Below are positions 20,393-31,789 of a stretch of 64,000 nt of DNA, one piece after another; positions within the stretch are counted from its first letter, which is position 1; the number at the start of each line of letters is the position of its first letter. Under the pieces are notes generated by a model. It was not told the DNA's origin and ran no database searches. It saw only the letters and a list, made by a program, of their open reading frames with translations. Source of the stretch: Micropterix aruncella (Eukaryota > Arthropoda > Insecta > Lepidoptera > Micropterigidae). Location: positions 23,713,620 to 23,777,619 of the forward strand of contig OX155961.1 of NCBI GenBank assembly GCA_944548615.1, in the 5' to 3' direction. The position numbers and the translations under genes were made by a program.

Positions 20393-22154
20393 ACGATTTA
20401 GATAATTTTTTAAAACGATTTGTGTGAATTTTTTAGAGTTGTTTAAGTTTCTGCTGTAAAACCGTCTTGGATAGAAATTCAGGAAGGATTTGAAAACATT
20501 GCTTCTTAATATCATTCCTGTTCATTAAATTCTTTGAAAACAATATCGTATTTACTAATATAATATACTATTTTTTATTGTAGGTTGTTGTATTCTTTTT
20601 TGTCTATTTAAATAATTTTAGAGTAATTTACTGTGTAATTTTGGAGTGTGTAAGTCTTTGTTAAATTGATTTTAAAAATCAATAGAGTTTTTTTTACCAT
20701 ACTTTTTCAATATAGGTCCTACTTGTTGATTTTACTTGATTAATATAATACTTAGTCATTCCTACACAATTGTGAAGTTTTAATAGAAATATATATTCGG
20801 TATCTGTGTCATTCGTCAGTTAATTTTTAAAAAGTTATCCAAAGTCGGAAAAACCTAGAAATCTGTTAGAGCAATGTCTTTTCGAGTACGGTACTGCTCC
20901 AGACGTAACTGCTGACAATTTGTCACCGTTTGTTTTAAAATGTGTCGTCGTGGAGAAGCAACTGCGAAGAGCGTTTACCCAGGCTCGGTTATTTTATTCG
21001 CGTGCGCCTCAATCATTGTTTCTAATTCTTGATTGTATCTGCACGTGTGAGTAAACTGTTGTGCAATACCGTAAAAAGCTATAATGGATATTACCAGCAT
21101 AACACATCATATTCGAAAATACCGCTAATCTTCAACTTCTTGATGATGAACAATGATGATCTCGACTATATCTCCTTCTGTAATAAGTTTTTAATCGATT
21201 TTCAATTTGACAAAAATGTATTGACTATTTTTCTTATTAAGTAGGCACATATTAATTATACCTTGATTATTTTTATTTGCAATATAATCACTAAGACATG
21301 TTATTTTACTTTCTGACAATCGTCACATTTTTTTTTGTTATTTTTGACATTACATTTATTAATTTAATACTAAAAAAACTTATTTTTATCGGCATTTTAA
21401 AGAATTAATTACTCTGTGTTTTTATCTGGTAAACTAAATGGTGAGACTCGATTAAATTCTACAATAATACCTTCTATATTCTTACGAGTAACCTTTTATG
21501 TTTTGATTATTGATAGAAGAATTTGATCATTAATGAAGAATTCAATCATATCACGGCCAAATGTAAATGTAATACAACTGTCTATACAACTATGTATTAG
21601 TTTTTAGGACAATACATTATTTGATTTGATTTGAATGACAAACAACTGACAAAGAAATGAACAACTGGATTTGAACAATTAATAACGTAGTCTTAAAATA
21701 TAATTTATTTGAATTTAGAATTTTAACTTTAACCGATGTTATACGAGTTAAAAATAAACAGCAGCTACATAGGTATGGGTCTAATAGTCATATTTCATAC
21801 TCGAGTGTACGCTTAACATGCACGTACATGATCACGACACTCGAAAGAAAGCCAACGTAGCTGTCCCCAAAGTTCGTTGGAATATAATCCAAAACTCGTT
21901 TGTCTATTTAGCCTCCAAACACGTTAATAACCTTCCAGAGTAAATACGGGATTTAGAAAGAAAAAAAAATTAATATAGATGGTTCTTTTATGTTTATTTT
22001 TGTTCATTTTTGTTTCATTTATATTTTGATTATTTGTGTAGAATGTCATATCTAAATTTATTTGAAATTTTGGATAAATAAAAGACTATTTACTTTGCTA
22101 TTAAAGAATATAGACTATTCATAACATAAATCATAATTCATTTATAATATTCAC
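20393..22154 (-). other. dpr-like intron (a-b), right part
   Basis: The stretch is AT-rich and matches copy B almost exactly. Near 21560-21640 it carries a TTTGATTTGATTTGA tract that resembles a LINE tail. A small open frame (21029-21244, 71 codons) has no recognisable domain. No other exon was recognised. Confidence 0.5.
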
Positions 22155-22281
22155 CTGTAAATTCCACGTACTCGTCGCCTCTATAAAAAATGCCTGGAAT
22201 CTTTCATCTGCTATAAATGTATATCGATCGACTGTCAATATATGTGAATCTCTCCTTCTGATCCATGAAACTGATTTATTA
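22155..22281 (-). CDS. dpr-like: dpr-like gene, exon a (middle of first Ig domain), copy A, cut by gap
   Basis: The sequence visible before the gap encodes NKSVSWIRRRDSHILTVDRY, then TFIADERFQAFFIE and WNLQ: the C-strand tryptophan and the DSHILTVDRYTFIADERF motif of the first Dpr Ig domain. The donor GTGAAT is at 22149-22154. By comparison with copy B the exon should start about 14 bases into the run of N. It is otherwise the same as copy B over the visible 127 bases. Confidence 0.85.
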
Positions 22282-22481
22282 NNNNNNNNNNNNNNNNNNN
22301 NNNNNNNNNNNNNNNNNNNNNNNNNNNNNNNNNNNNNNNNNNNNNNNNNNNNNNNNNNNNNNNNNNNNNNNNNNNNNNNNNNNNNNNNNNNNNNNNNNNN
22401 NNNNNNNNNNNNNNNNNNNNNNNNNNNNNNNNNNNNNNNNNNNNNNNNNNNNNNNNNNNNNNNNNNNNNNNNNNNNNNNNN
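22282..22481. other. Assembly gap of 200 N
   Basis: Exactly 200 undetermined bases join copy A, which stops in mid-exon, to an unrelated LINE. The round size suggests a placeholder of unknown true length. Confidence 0.99.
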
Positions 22482-24256
22482 TATCTGCTATCTCTTCTAA
22501 TGACAGCACGTACTTCAACATATGCGAGTCATCTTCAGATATATCGGCAGTTGAAATTCTCCAATCGGAAGTCGTTAAACAGTTTATGTCTTTATATCTA
22601 AGGAAATCTGCCGGACCCGATAACCTTCCTCCTACTTTTATTTTAGGTTGTGCAAATAGTCTATCTGTTCCTCTCACACTTCTTTATAGAAGATCTCTCA
22701 GTGAAGGCATTGTCCCTAGCATATGGAAATCCGCTTTTATAACGCCTATTCATAAGAAAGGGCCAAAGGACTCAGTGGAAAACTATCGACCTATCTCGAA
22801 GTTATGCGTATTTGCAAAAGTTCTGGAACGGTTAGTTTATAACCAGGTATATTCTGCTCTGAGGCAAACACTCTCTGAACATCAGCATGGTTTCCTTAAG
22901 GGTAAATCCACTACCTCAAATCTCCTTCTATGTAGTGACTATCTAACAGAAAACATGTCTCAACCTGCACAAATAGATGTCGTCTACACAGATTATAGCA
23001 AGGCGTTCGACAGAATAGACCACTCAATTTTATTGCGTAAGCATCAGTGTGCTGGAATAAGGGGTAATCTATTTAGATGGTTCTCCTCCTACGTTCAGAA
23101 TAGATCACTAACGGTAGTACTCAATGGCTACTCATCCTCGGCATTGTTAATACCGTCAGGAGTCCCTCAAGGGTCCTTACTAGGACCACTACTTTTTATT
23201 ATTTTTATTAATGACATCTCTACCAGTTTTCATCACTCCAAAATCTTACTTTATGCAGATGATATGAAGATCATATGCCCTATCGAGATGCCGGATGAAT
23301 CTGTTAAACTGCAAGAAGATCTGGATAGATTCCAAACTTATTGTCTCTTAAACAAATTAGACCTTAATGTATCTAAGTGTTATATTAGCTCCTTCACACG
23401 TAAGCCTCTACCATATCTATATAATTACAAACTTCAAAATAGCACCTTGGCTAGAGTTTCCTCCATTAAAGATTTAGGTGTGACTTTTGATTCTAAGCTG
23501 CTTTTTAATGAACATATTGACAAAATTGTCAAGAGAGCGTTCAAAGCACTAGGTTTTGTAATTAGAATGTCAGCAGAATTTGAAAAAGTTAAAACCTTCA
23601 AAATATTATACTGTGCATTTGTTCGAAGTCATCTCGAATATGCGTCTCAGGTTTGGAACCTATCTTATGATACCTATATAACTCGCATAGAGGGCATTCA
23701 AAAACGGTTCCTCAGGTACTTGCAATTCAGAATTAAATCATACATTCCTAGCTATCCAACGCGTTGTAAGAAATTCCATATTCTCCCACTATCCAAAAGA
23801 AGGAGCATAGCGGACCTGTCCTATCTTCTAAACATTGCAAATGGAAAGGTTGACTGTCCCGAGTTGCTTGGACGTTTGGGCTTACGTACCCCTGGTGCGC
23901 GTCTCAGGCATCCCAACCTGCTTTACGTGCCCACTGCAAAAACGAATTATAAGAATAATTCTTATGTCATACGAGCGAGTAGATGTTTTAATGTATTGGC
24001 GCGAGAAGTTGATATTGACCTATTCAACACCTCTTCTCGAAATTTGAAACTTATACTTAACAATATGTTCTAAACTTCTTAGAAATATTAGCGTCTATCT
24101 AGTTATATTTGTTTGTTTATTCACTTGTTGTATCTTTTTATTATGTGTGAAGACTTTTAATTGGCCTTCAGCACTTATTTCTCAATGTGTACCTATATAT
24201 GTTTAACTAGCTGTAAGTTTTCCTAAGAAATGAAAATAAAATAAATAAAATAAAGT
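22482..24256 (+). mobile_element. Jockey/CR1-group LINE, reverse transcriptase and 3' end
   Basis: A long open frame runs from the gap to TAA at 24071-24073, about 530 known codons. It carries ENYRPISKLCVFAKVLERLV, DVVYTDYSKAFDRIDH (motif A), SGVPQGSLLGPLLF (motif B), the catalytic YADDMKI (motif C), SIKDLGVTFDSKL and a C-terminal segment with HLEYASQVWN and RRSIADLSYLL. The 5' part (endonuclease and ORF1) lies in or beyond the gap. The 3' untranslated region ends in an AAAATAAATAAAATAAAG tail at about 24236-24252. The visible frame has no disabling change. Copy-A-only LINE 9776-10555 and the tail at 14981 are relatives. Confidence 0.88.
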
Positions 24257-24545
24257 AAGTAAATTGTAAGTAAACCCAATCGATTTAAAACTGATAAAGT
24301 ATGTAAAACTTATGCCCATTAACACTTTTAACAACAGCCGATTTTTATTTAGAAATTCACGCGCTCCGAGCCCGGCCCCCACCACCGTTATAACCTACGC
24401 AGTGGCGGCAGCGGTATGCGGCCTACCCGCAAAACAACGGATTGACAGCTCTTTCAGTCTACTCTGGACAACGGCGGCTGCAACGTCACCGAAACGTCGG
24501 GTGCTACAAATTTCAGGCGGTAAATTCGTTTTTATCCTATTTATA
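24257..24545 (+). repeat. Penelope-like 3' tail with short flank
   Basis: Bases 24257-24350 match the flank at 2070-2170. From 24356 the Penelope tail follows: GCGCTCCGAGCCCGGCC, the CACCACCGTTATAACC block, ACAACGGATTGACAGCTC, GGCTGCAACGTCACCGAAAC and, at the end, TTTTATCCTATTTATAAT. It is a tail-only fragment. Confidence 0.75.
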
Positions 24546-25064
24546 ATCACATATAAAGTACCTATTAGATTTATTTATTGGCTCCATGAATTTAAATAAA
24601 ATTCCATCAAATATAGTTCTTCGCCTACTTCTTAAGATTTGACATCGTACTGTAATATATTACTTTATTATATTACACCATAACCTTATTTTATTTATAT
24701 CTTATTATGTATATTAATATTAAATACTATTTTTTCTATTTACATCCCATTTTTTCAACATTATTACTATGCTTGTGTTATCTATATCATAAGTTTTTAT
24801 GCAAGCGTTTTAAACTCTTCATAGGATAGTAAATTAGTTTTTGTGTCAATAGATTTTGCAAATACTCAAAACATATATTTACTATCTGGAAGTTTAATCT
24901 AAAATGAAATTTAAAAAATTACACATGACTCCTTTCCGAAGGGCCATCACGCTCAAAATCTTTCCATAAACCTTGGCTAATTGTCGGTAAAGTTTGGGGA
25001 GGACAAAACCGATTTTATAAAACAGTAATTTTCTGGCTTAGTATTTATATCTCTCAGAATATTT
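24546..25064. other. AT-rich DNA, no gene seen
   Basis: No coding or repeat structure was recognised in this stretch, which copy A lacks at the matching place (between 2304 and 2311). Confidence 0.4.
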
Positions 25065-25205
25065 ATTGGGAGCCCTGTTGCAGTTTGGCCACTAAGACCC
25101 ATGTGTATAGGGTCGATCAAACGCTCGGGTTACCACCCATCCGGCGGCCTCTACGCAGAAGTGTGAGCCCGGGTAGGACTCTGCCCTGCGGGCCGGTCTG
25201 CCCTC
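25065..25205 (-). repeat. GC-rich unclassified repeat, end segment
   Basis: Read on the minus strand it matches 57870-58010, with blocks such as GTAGGACTCTG-type, CACCCATCCG.CGGCCTC and GACCCATGTG (plus-strand spelling). It marks the 3' end of the repeat family. Confidence 0.6.
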
Positions 25206-25316
25206 AGAAGTAAACTTTTCTTTACTCTTTTTATAACTTTAGTACGTAAGCTAAAACTTGTATATTTTATAATGTTAGATAGTAAGTGAATTGTTGACAT
25301 TTCTATGATTAAATAA

Positions 25317-25540
25317 ACGGTTCACGGGGTGCCGGAGGGGGTAGAAACCAGGAGAATCTTCCTCCATATCTCCGTTCGTCCACCCCTCACGTAATACCCT
25401 TCTGGTACACGGGAGGTTGTCGATGCACCATATCCCGGGCAGATAAAACGACCCATGTCTTTAGAACTGCCCGGGTGGTGGGCGGGGTTTCTCACCCCGC
25501 TTGTCACCGCGTAGCCTAATAATGATAACCGGGAGCGTCT
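25317..25540. repeat. GC-rich segment of unknown origin
   Basis: A GC-rich block (GTGCCGGAGGGGG, ATATCCCGGGCAGATAAAAC, TGGTGGGCGGGGTTTCTCAC) lies between two parts of the unclassified repeat. It has no second copy in the window that I can see and no convincing open frame. Confidence 0.35.
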
Positions 25541-26315
25541 GGAAACGGCTTTGTTTTCTATACAGCGGGAGTGGTTGTTAACCTTACGGCAACTTCTCTT
25601 GAAACGACCAATCGGCTACTCGATACCGGGTGAAGAGCCAAGCATAGGATACCGTGGTCTGCGATAGATTCGTTAGACATCGTATCACCGCTACGTAAGG
25701 GAGAGGATCACGTAAGCGACCTTGATCCTGTAACCAGTCAGGAGGCAGGATGTATCCTGAAGGTTAATTCCAGACGGAGATATCCTTCCAAACTGGTAGT
25801 CAGGGGCGAAGCTGCCAACTGGGTACCTTTCCCGGTGCCTCGCCGTAAGGCAATGGCCTCTGACGGGCAGGTGGCGTAACTAGACAGTGGATTGTTTTTC
25901 GTCCAAAGTCTTCTGCGCTCACCTCAAGGGAGACAAAACGATATATATCGTTAAAACCTCCTGTGATGACGGGTTCGCCAGTTGTATTTGACAGCTCTAG
26001 TTTTATTCTATAGAGCGGGGATAGTGTTAACCTTATGGCAACTGCTCTTGAAACGATTAATCGCCTACCCGATTCCGGGTGAACAGCCGGGCAAAGGCCG
26101 CCGTGGTCCGCGATAGATTCGGTAGACACCGTATCACCGCTACGTAAGGGAGAGAACCGCGCAAGCGACCACGAGCCAGTAACCATTTGAGAGACCGAAG
26201 TAATCTGGTTGCAACTGGAAGTAAGGGCGCGAATGTCGGCCTGCTGGGGGATTAACCTGATTATCTCGTGGTAAGGCGTTAGCTTCTTACGGGCGAGTGA
26301 CTAGACAGTGGATTA
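25541..26315 (-). repeat. GC-rich unclassified repeat, two units in tandem
   Basis: Unit 1 (about 25545-25995) and unit 2 (about 25996-26315) share, in order, the blocks AGCGGG.TAGTG.TTAACCTTA, CTCTTGAAACGA, the GCGATAGATTCG.TAGACA block, ACCGCTACGTAAGGGAGAG and TAGACAGTGGATT. Unit 1 is closest to 44356-44700 and unit 2 to 2311-2545 and 57480-57760. No conserved protein frame was found, and the class of element is unknown. Confidence 0.65.
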
Positions 26316-26893
26316 TAAATAGGATAGAAAAGATAAACGGCCCATAGCCACGCGACTGACAGAACACATCAAAGCTGTTAAAAACGTTCAGCGAGAAAAA
26401 TCGGCGATCTGCGAACATATATTGGATAGCGGAAGTAACCACTGGATGCAGTTTCAAAATCCCATTCTGCTATCCAAAGAACAATTCTACTTTCCTAGCA
26501 TGATCCGGGAAGCCATTGTAATAAGAAGAACCCCGAACTTCAATAGAGACGAACGGTTACAAACTCTCTTCTACGTGGAACCCTCTTCTTAAAATGTTCC
26601 CGCCGCCGCACGCCGAACGCAAAGACGTAAAACAGGATACAGTGAGTATTGTGTGCGAGACGGAGTTTCAAAATTCCCGCGCTCTGAGCCCGCCCCCCCG
26701 CCACCGTTATAACCTACGCAGTGGCGGAAGCGGCATGCGACCTACCCGCAAAACAACGGATTGACAGCTTTTCAGTCTACCCTGGACAACGGCGGCTGCA
26801 ACGTTACCGAAACGTCGGGTGCTACAAATTTCACGCGGTAAATTCGTTTTCTATCCTATTTACAATGTCAAACAACCGCGATAGTCTTCGATT
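26316..26893 (+). pseudogene. Penelope-like endonuclease fragment and tail
   Basis: From 26336 the sequence follows the endonuclease of 6214-6640 (ACGCGACTGACAGAACACAT, GATAGCGGAAGTAACCACTG). A one-base insertion near 26549 (GACGAACGGTTAC) shifts the frame. The full tail follows to TATTTACAATG and continues with CAAACAACCGCGATAGTCTT (26874-26893), a segment also found at 63525. The GIY-YIG motif is missing. Confidence 0.75.
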
Positions 26894-27270
26894 TTATAGA
26901 CAGTGGATTGTTTCGTCCCAAGTCTTCTACGCTCACCTCACGGGAGACAGAACGATCTAATATCGTTAAAACTTCCTGAGGTGACGCGTTCGCCCGTTGC
27001 TGCAAATAAACCTGAATTCTAAAGGTGCGAGTCAGCGGTCGAGTATCGACGCTGGGCTTGTCGGCCATTGTCGGCGATCGCGCCGCGTCCCTCGGGTTCA
27101 GTGATTTATGTCCCGCGTTGGCGGCAGTACGGTCGACGTTTGCTCCGATAGGGTCACCTTAATCTCAGGTTCTCTACCTATCTACTCCGAACTTGCAACT
27201 CCCAACTGGTGCTGTTTGCGCGCAGTTTCATTGTCGGTGGAATCTGGGTTATTTGCGGAGGTAAATGTGT
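26894..27270 (-). repeat. GC-rich unclassified repeat, 5' segments
   Basis: Bases 26894-27000 match unit ends at 25890-25990 and 57385-57445 (AAGTCTTCTACGCTCACCTC and CGTTAAAACTTCCTGAGGTG here). Bases 27026-27262 match 432-664. So the two segments belong to one longer element whose end structure varies between copies. Confidence 0.55.
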
Positions 27271-27902
27271 CACGAATATTTGGTATCTAACGGGCTCCGT
27301 GCAGTTTGGGCCAGATGATCTGTTTGTTAGCTTGGGTCGGCTCAACTTACGGCGCAGCTCTCATTCGGTAGCCTCGTCGAAGAGGGGCTAACCTGGAAAG
27401 GACTCTGTGAGTCTCGTCGTGGTTCGGTGGGATTGGTTGTTCTAATCTGGGAGAACACCTCGGGCGATACTGAGGGGTTTGCTTATCGTGCGGCGTTTGA
27501 CAATCCAATGTGCACTCCGGCGAATAACGGAGGGGAGAAGGAGAAGGGGTCGATCTGGAAACGAAATTTTCCATGGTTTTTGAGCTGATGTCAGCTATCT
27601 TTGTCACCGATCCGTTAACCACCCGATCCCGTTTGATATTGATTATTTCAAAGGGCGCCACGTTCCGCGGCAGAGAAATCCTGCCAATGTAATTGAAAGT
27701 ATTTTTTTTTGTATTTTTAATTGTTGTAGTGATTTTTTTTTTGTTTATTGGAAAAAAAATGGATTTTTTTTTGTTTATCATTCTTTTTCAATTCATTCAT
27801 TCATTAATTTTCAAACTAAATTCAACAAAACTGAGTAACGAATTTATGATCAATTTAATATACTTGGCCATTCCTACACAATTGTAATGCTTGCAAATGA
27901 AT
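27271..27902. other. No gene recognised
   Basis: The first half is GC-rich. A minus-strand frame of 144 codons (27347-27781) has low complexity at its N-terminus and no recognisable domain. The T-rich tract at 27700-27790 follows. CATTCCTACACAATTG at 27868 recurs at 20759 and 41019. Confidence 0.4.
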
Positions 27903-27935
27903 TAAATACTCCTAATCAAATAAGTAAATGCTAAT

Positions 27936-28645
27936 AAAAACGATATAAAACGGTCTTCAAACCGACCCAAAGCACAGCTCGGTCTTTGAGATGTATAAAT
28001 GATATAGTACCACTGCAAACCCCGGATGTGTAGGTGGGGTGATATTGCACCACCATAGCGACTGGACTGATGGAACACATCATCACGCTTTAAATGGTCA
28101 CCCAGAAAAATCGGCAATCGCGAACACTTATTAAGATTACGGAACAAACCGCTAGGTTTAGTTTTACAATCCCATTGCTTGTTTTGTTTTGTTTTTACTA
28201 TTTATTGTGAAATTTCCCAGTGGGCGGGTTTATTACCTAGCATTCGTCAATCTCTTACAACAAATCCTACTATGAAGTTTGCGTATAACGTATGTGTAAG
28301 TGTTATAGGTTATTGGTTATTTCTAAGTGTTATAGGTTAGCTATAAAATATTGCCTGCAGGCAATAACCTCACCTTTTCTTAAGAATAAAGCGTCTTTTT
28401 TTATTATTATTATTAAGTCTTGTTATATCTTGTTACTAAATTCGACAGACAAAAGTTATCCTATATTTTATCCCATCGGACCCTTATTTTATCCCATCGG
28501 AAATTCGAACCCGGAACACATTGCCATCGGGTCGTGTGATTATTACAAAAAAACATTATTTTTCCCATCACGATCCAGAAGAGCTTGAAATAAGGAAAAC
28601 CCCAAACTTTAATGGAGACTAAGGTTTGAAACCTTTTTGTACATG
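27936..28645 (+). pseudogene. Old Penelope endonuclease remnant split by an insertion, copy B
   Basis: The counterpart of 6786-7475. Bases 27936-28177 and 28569-28645 align to the endonuclease of the intact arm, with a SINE-like insert of about 390 bases in between. It keeps about 25 bases of the CACCCAGAAAAATCGGCAAT region that copy A has lost. Confidence 0.6.
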
Positions 28646-29522
28646 GCCTACCTCTTGTACCTACCTTACTTGTACCTAGCCTCGTCTTAAACTTCTCAAC
28701 TTTAAATAATGTAACTTATAACCTAATTGGATATATTAGGTAATAAGTTCTTCCAGTTCATGTTTGCCAACTTTCCGTATTGTTATTGTAGTTTCACGTT
28801 CAATAGACTTTATGTTTTTACATTATCGCTCCTAGAACACTAAATTGTCTTTACGAAAATGTGGTTATGGTTTTATTGTCATATATTACCACTCGTCGCA
28901 ATATAATGATTAGTAATGTGCGACTAATGATGATGAACCATGTAACATTTTTAATCAACAAACATTTCCATTTCCGAGATTCAATTGACGTAATGTAACA
29001 GGCAAAATTGTCGACTGCCTGATAATTAATATGATTCAAAGAAATAATAATTTAATTTCTTTAATACGATGCACTTTATCATTGCATAGAAAACAGCGTC
29101 TTTCAGGATCATCAGTATTTATTCAGACGAAATTTACCCCACTTAGAGCAATTTCACTAATATGTAAGCACGTACAATTAACATAATTTTTCACTGTCTC
29201 TGCCAACGCTATCCCTGTTAAGCTATCTCTCTTTTTATTTTCTCTTTGATAATTAAGTCGTAAAATATTAAAACACTGTGTTTATCTCACCACATGTAAT
29301 CACCGAGGAAACACCAAGCCGACGCAAAGTGGGAACTCCGATCATCGATAACTCACGATAGTAGAGAAACCCGACAGTAATTTTACGGGTGTGATCAATT
29401 TATACATATCATGAATTAGAAATCGTTGTGGAATATATTTTCATTATAAGGCAAAATTTGTTTAATTTACGTTCCCGTCAGGAAAAGTATTGTGAACGCG
29501 CATTTTTTCGAGATAAAGACGA
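28646..29522. other. AT-rich DNA, no gene seen
   Basis: Counterpart of 7476-8355. No coding signal was recognised. Confidence 0.45.
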
Positions 29523-29562
29523 ATATATATATACATGTTGACTCCCCCCCCCCCCCCCCCCT
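29523..29562. repeat. Short TA tract and C run, copy B
   Basis: Only about 11 bases of TA remain here, against about 131 in copy A. The following C run (about 29544-29561) is slightly longer than in copy A. Confidence 0.9.
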
Positions 29563-30834
29563 CCGAGACGATTGATACAGTTTCGACTGAAGTTTATCTG
29601 TGAGTGTGTGTATTCCTCCACGATAGCGCCTAATCACTTCATTCGATTGAACTGAAATTTGGTATGTTGGCATAATTTGGTTATCTCAAGAGTTAAAAAG
29701 ATTTTAGTTTCAATCGGTCTACCTTTTTTATTGTTATAAATTGTATTTTCTTCGCCTAAAGTTGCGGGCGGCCAGTGACATCTGTTGACGCGTGCCTATG
29801 TCACTGCGCACTACTACCTATGAACCGCGGCTGCGGTTCGTGGACATCGACATGCGCTTTCGAAGCTTTATCACTGGATTTCAGCTATTTCAGCTCGATT
29901 TTGCTCAGATTAAAATGAAATGTTATTTATGGTGATAAATGCATTGCCAATATTGTTAACTAAGAGAACGCATGTTCCAACAATCCTATGACAGTTACTT
30001 TGTGATTCTGGAAAGTCTTGGGGTGACACAAACGATTTCTTTGACATAGCACGTTTTGCAGTATCACCGACGATGTTCAACTTTCCGCTATCCCATTCTT
30101 TTTATCAGTAGCAAACGCATAGTAAATAAATAAATAAAAAGTGGCAGAAGACTTTTACTAAGTTTTGCATGTATCGTAATCCCCTGTACAAAATAACGTC
30201 CAAAAATAAAAACATGTTTAAAAAAAACATTTTTTGTATAGTTCTACATACAGAGTTATCTCTTGAAAGGTTGGTCATGCATTCACTGGCACCTCGTAAA
30301 TCTAGAAACTTAAAAATCGTAATGGATGACATTTCCTCTAAATATTCATATACCTATGTAGCTAAATAGTAGTCTAACCAAGAAGGGTTTTGATATTTTT
30401 TATCAAATAAAAAACGATATTTATAAGAAAGATTATTTTATTATAACATAACAATTTATATTACATTAACTTTTTTACAATTTAAGACGAATACCAGAAC
30501 TTATTTACCTAATTGAAGATATTGGTAGAGTCTTAAACTCTGACTTCGAAACAATTGAAATTAGAGTACAGCGAATTATACACTCGTGTTTTCAATATAG
30601 GAATCCAAATATGATATTTTAAAATTTTCTAGGTATTATCATATTTTTTGAAGATATTGACAGCAACTATTGCAGGTGAGCATTAGCGTTTCTGTACTGA
30701 CAGCACCTGAAAATAAACATATTATTCAACAATCACGTCACTTATAAGAACAATAATATTAAAAAAAATAAAACACGACTGCTGTTACAACAAGCGAACG
30801 ATTGAATTTATAATTATAATAGATACAACTTGTT
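29563..30834. other. AT-rich DNA, no gene seen, with LINE empty site
   Basis: Counterpart of 8509-9775. The motif GGAAAGTCTTGGGGTGACAC is at 30010-30029. The junction at about 30816-30826 (AATTATAATAGATACAAC) is the uninterrupted form of the site that carries a LINE in copy A. Confidence 0.55.
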
Positions 30835-31229
30835 AGCGCGGAAAAGCATTTTTTTAGAGAATATCGATCTTCGTTGAACCAATATTTATTGAAACAACAT
30901 TCAATTTATGGAAGCTCTGTTACGGCCCCGTTGAGGCGTGTTATCTTTATTACCATACAGTGCTTAAAGACGATTGCGCAATCTCTGAGTCAGTCGACGG
31001 GCCTTGTCCAAGACCCGTGACTTTTGTCGCTGAGAATTTGCCCTTTAGCGGGGCTACACGTAAGATTGACCCGGCTTTCTGAGTGTGGTATCGACAGGAT
31101 GTCAGCCATCGCGCCGATCGTGACGATCGCGCGCCACTCGTGACGCTTTATCGCTCGCGCCGAGCGGTGTCTCTGCACAAAGTCGGTTGTCCTCGGGGTT
31201 CAACCAATAAAACCTTTTTTTAAATAATT

Positions 31230-31695
31230 ATGGTTCTTATATCCATCGGTCTATATATTTTTGGAATCTACTCAGTCATACTTTTGACTAATAGTAAATA
31301 CGATGATGTATTATCTAAACGTATTGACATTAAAACAGTTGGACAATATTTATTAGACACCCGGGATGACATAACAATTCTAACAATACCACACAGTTTT
31401 AAACCTGTTAAAACCCTGAAAACGTTACACTTCTTTTTTGGGCAGTCGTGGACAAATAAAGGTCAGACCACATTTAAATATTTTGAATGCACAAACTTAC
31501 ACGAGCAAGACCACTACTGTTACTAACACCAGAAATCTTGAAAAGTTTCCATTATTTATGCTCCAAAGGGTGATTAATATAGACGCCGGAGTATTTATTG
31601 AAGGTGTTTTTGATAGTATTGCAGCTGTGTTTCCGTGTTGCATCGCGGCTGGCTGTTCACCTGGGTTGAAGAAATATAATAATCAATATGAATAA
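31230..31695 (+). pseudogene. Unrecognised small gene remnant with N-terminal membrane anchor, copy B
   Basis: An ATG at 31230 opens a frame of about 98 codons. It has a hydrophobic N-terminus (about residues 2-18) followed by a charged region and a C-terminal cysteine pair region (ECTNLHEQDHYC). A stop at about 31524 follows, and a second overlapping frame (to 31695) carries FPLFMLQRVINIDAGVF and PCCIAAGCSPG. Both frames together would suit one protein of about 155 residues broken by a single frameshift near 31521. A GC-rich stretch lies just upstream. The family is not recognised. A small, anchored, cysteine-containing envelope-type protein of an insect DNA virus is one possibility that I cannot confirm. 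Confidence 0.4.
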
Positions 31696-31789
31696 TATAA
31701 TCAAATGCCAGTCAGTGGTTCTTCAAAATGACCAGATGAACTATATTTGCAAAAGACTTCACAGTTTAAGCGTCATATTAGCAATATAA

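Noticed and set aside
27347..27781. 144-codon minus-strand frame as a gene
   Set aside because: The N-terminus is a Lys/Asn/Ile low-complexity stretch from T-rich DNA and the rest overlaps the GC-rich repeat; it has no recognisable domain.
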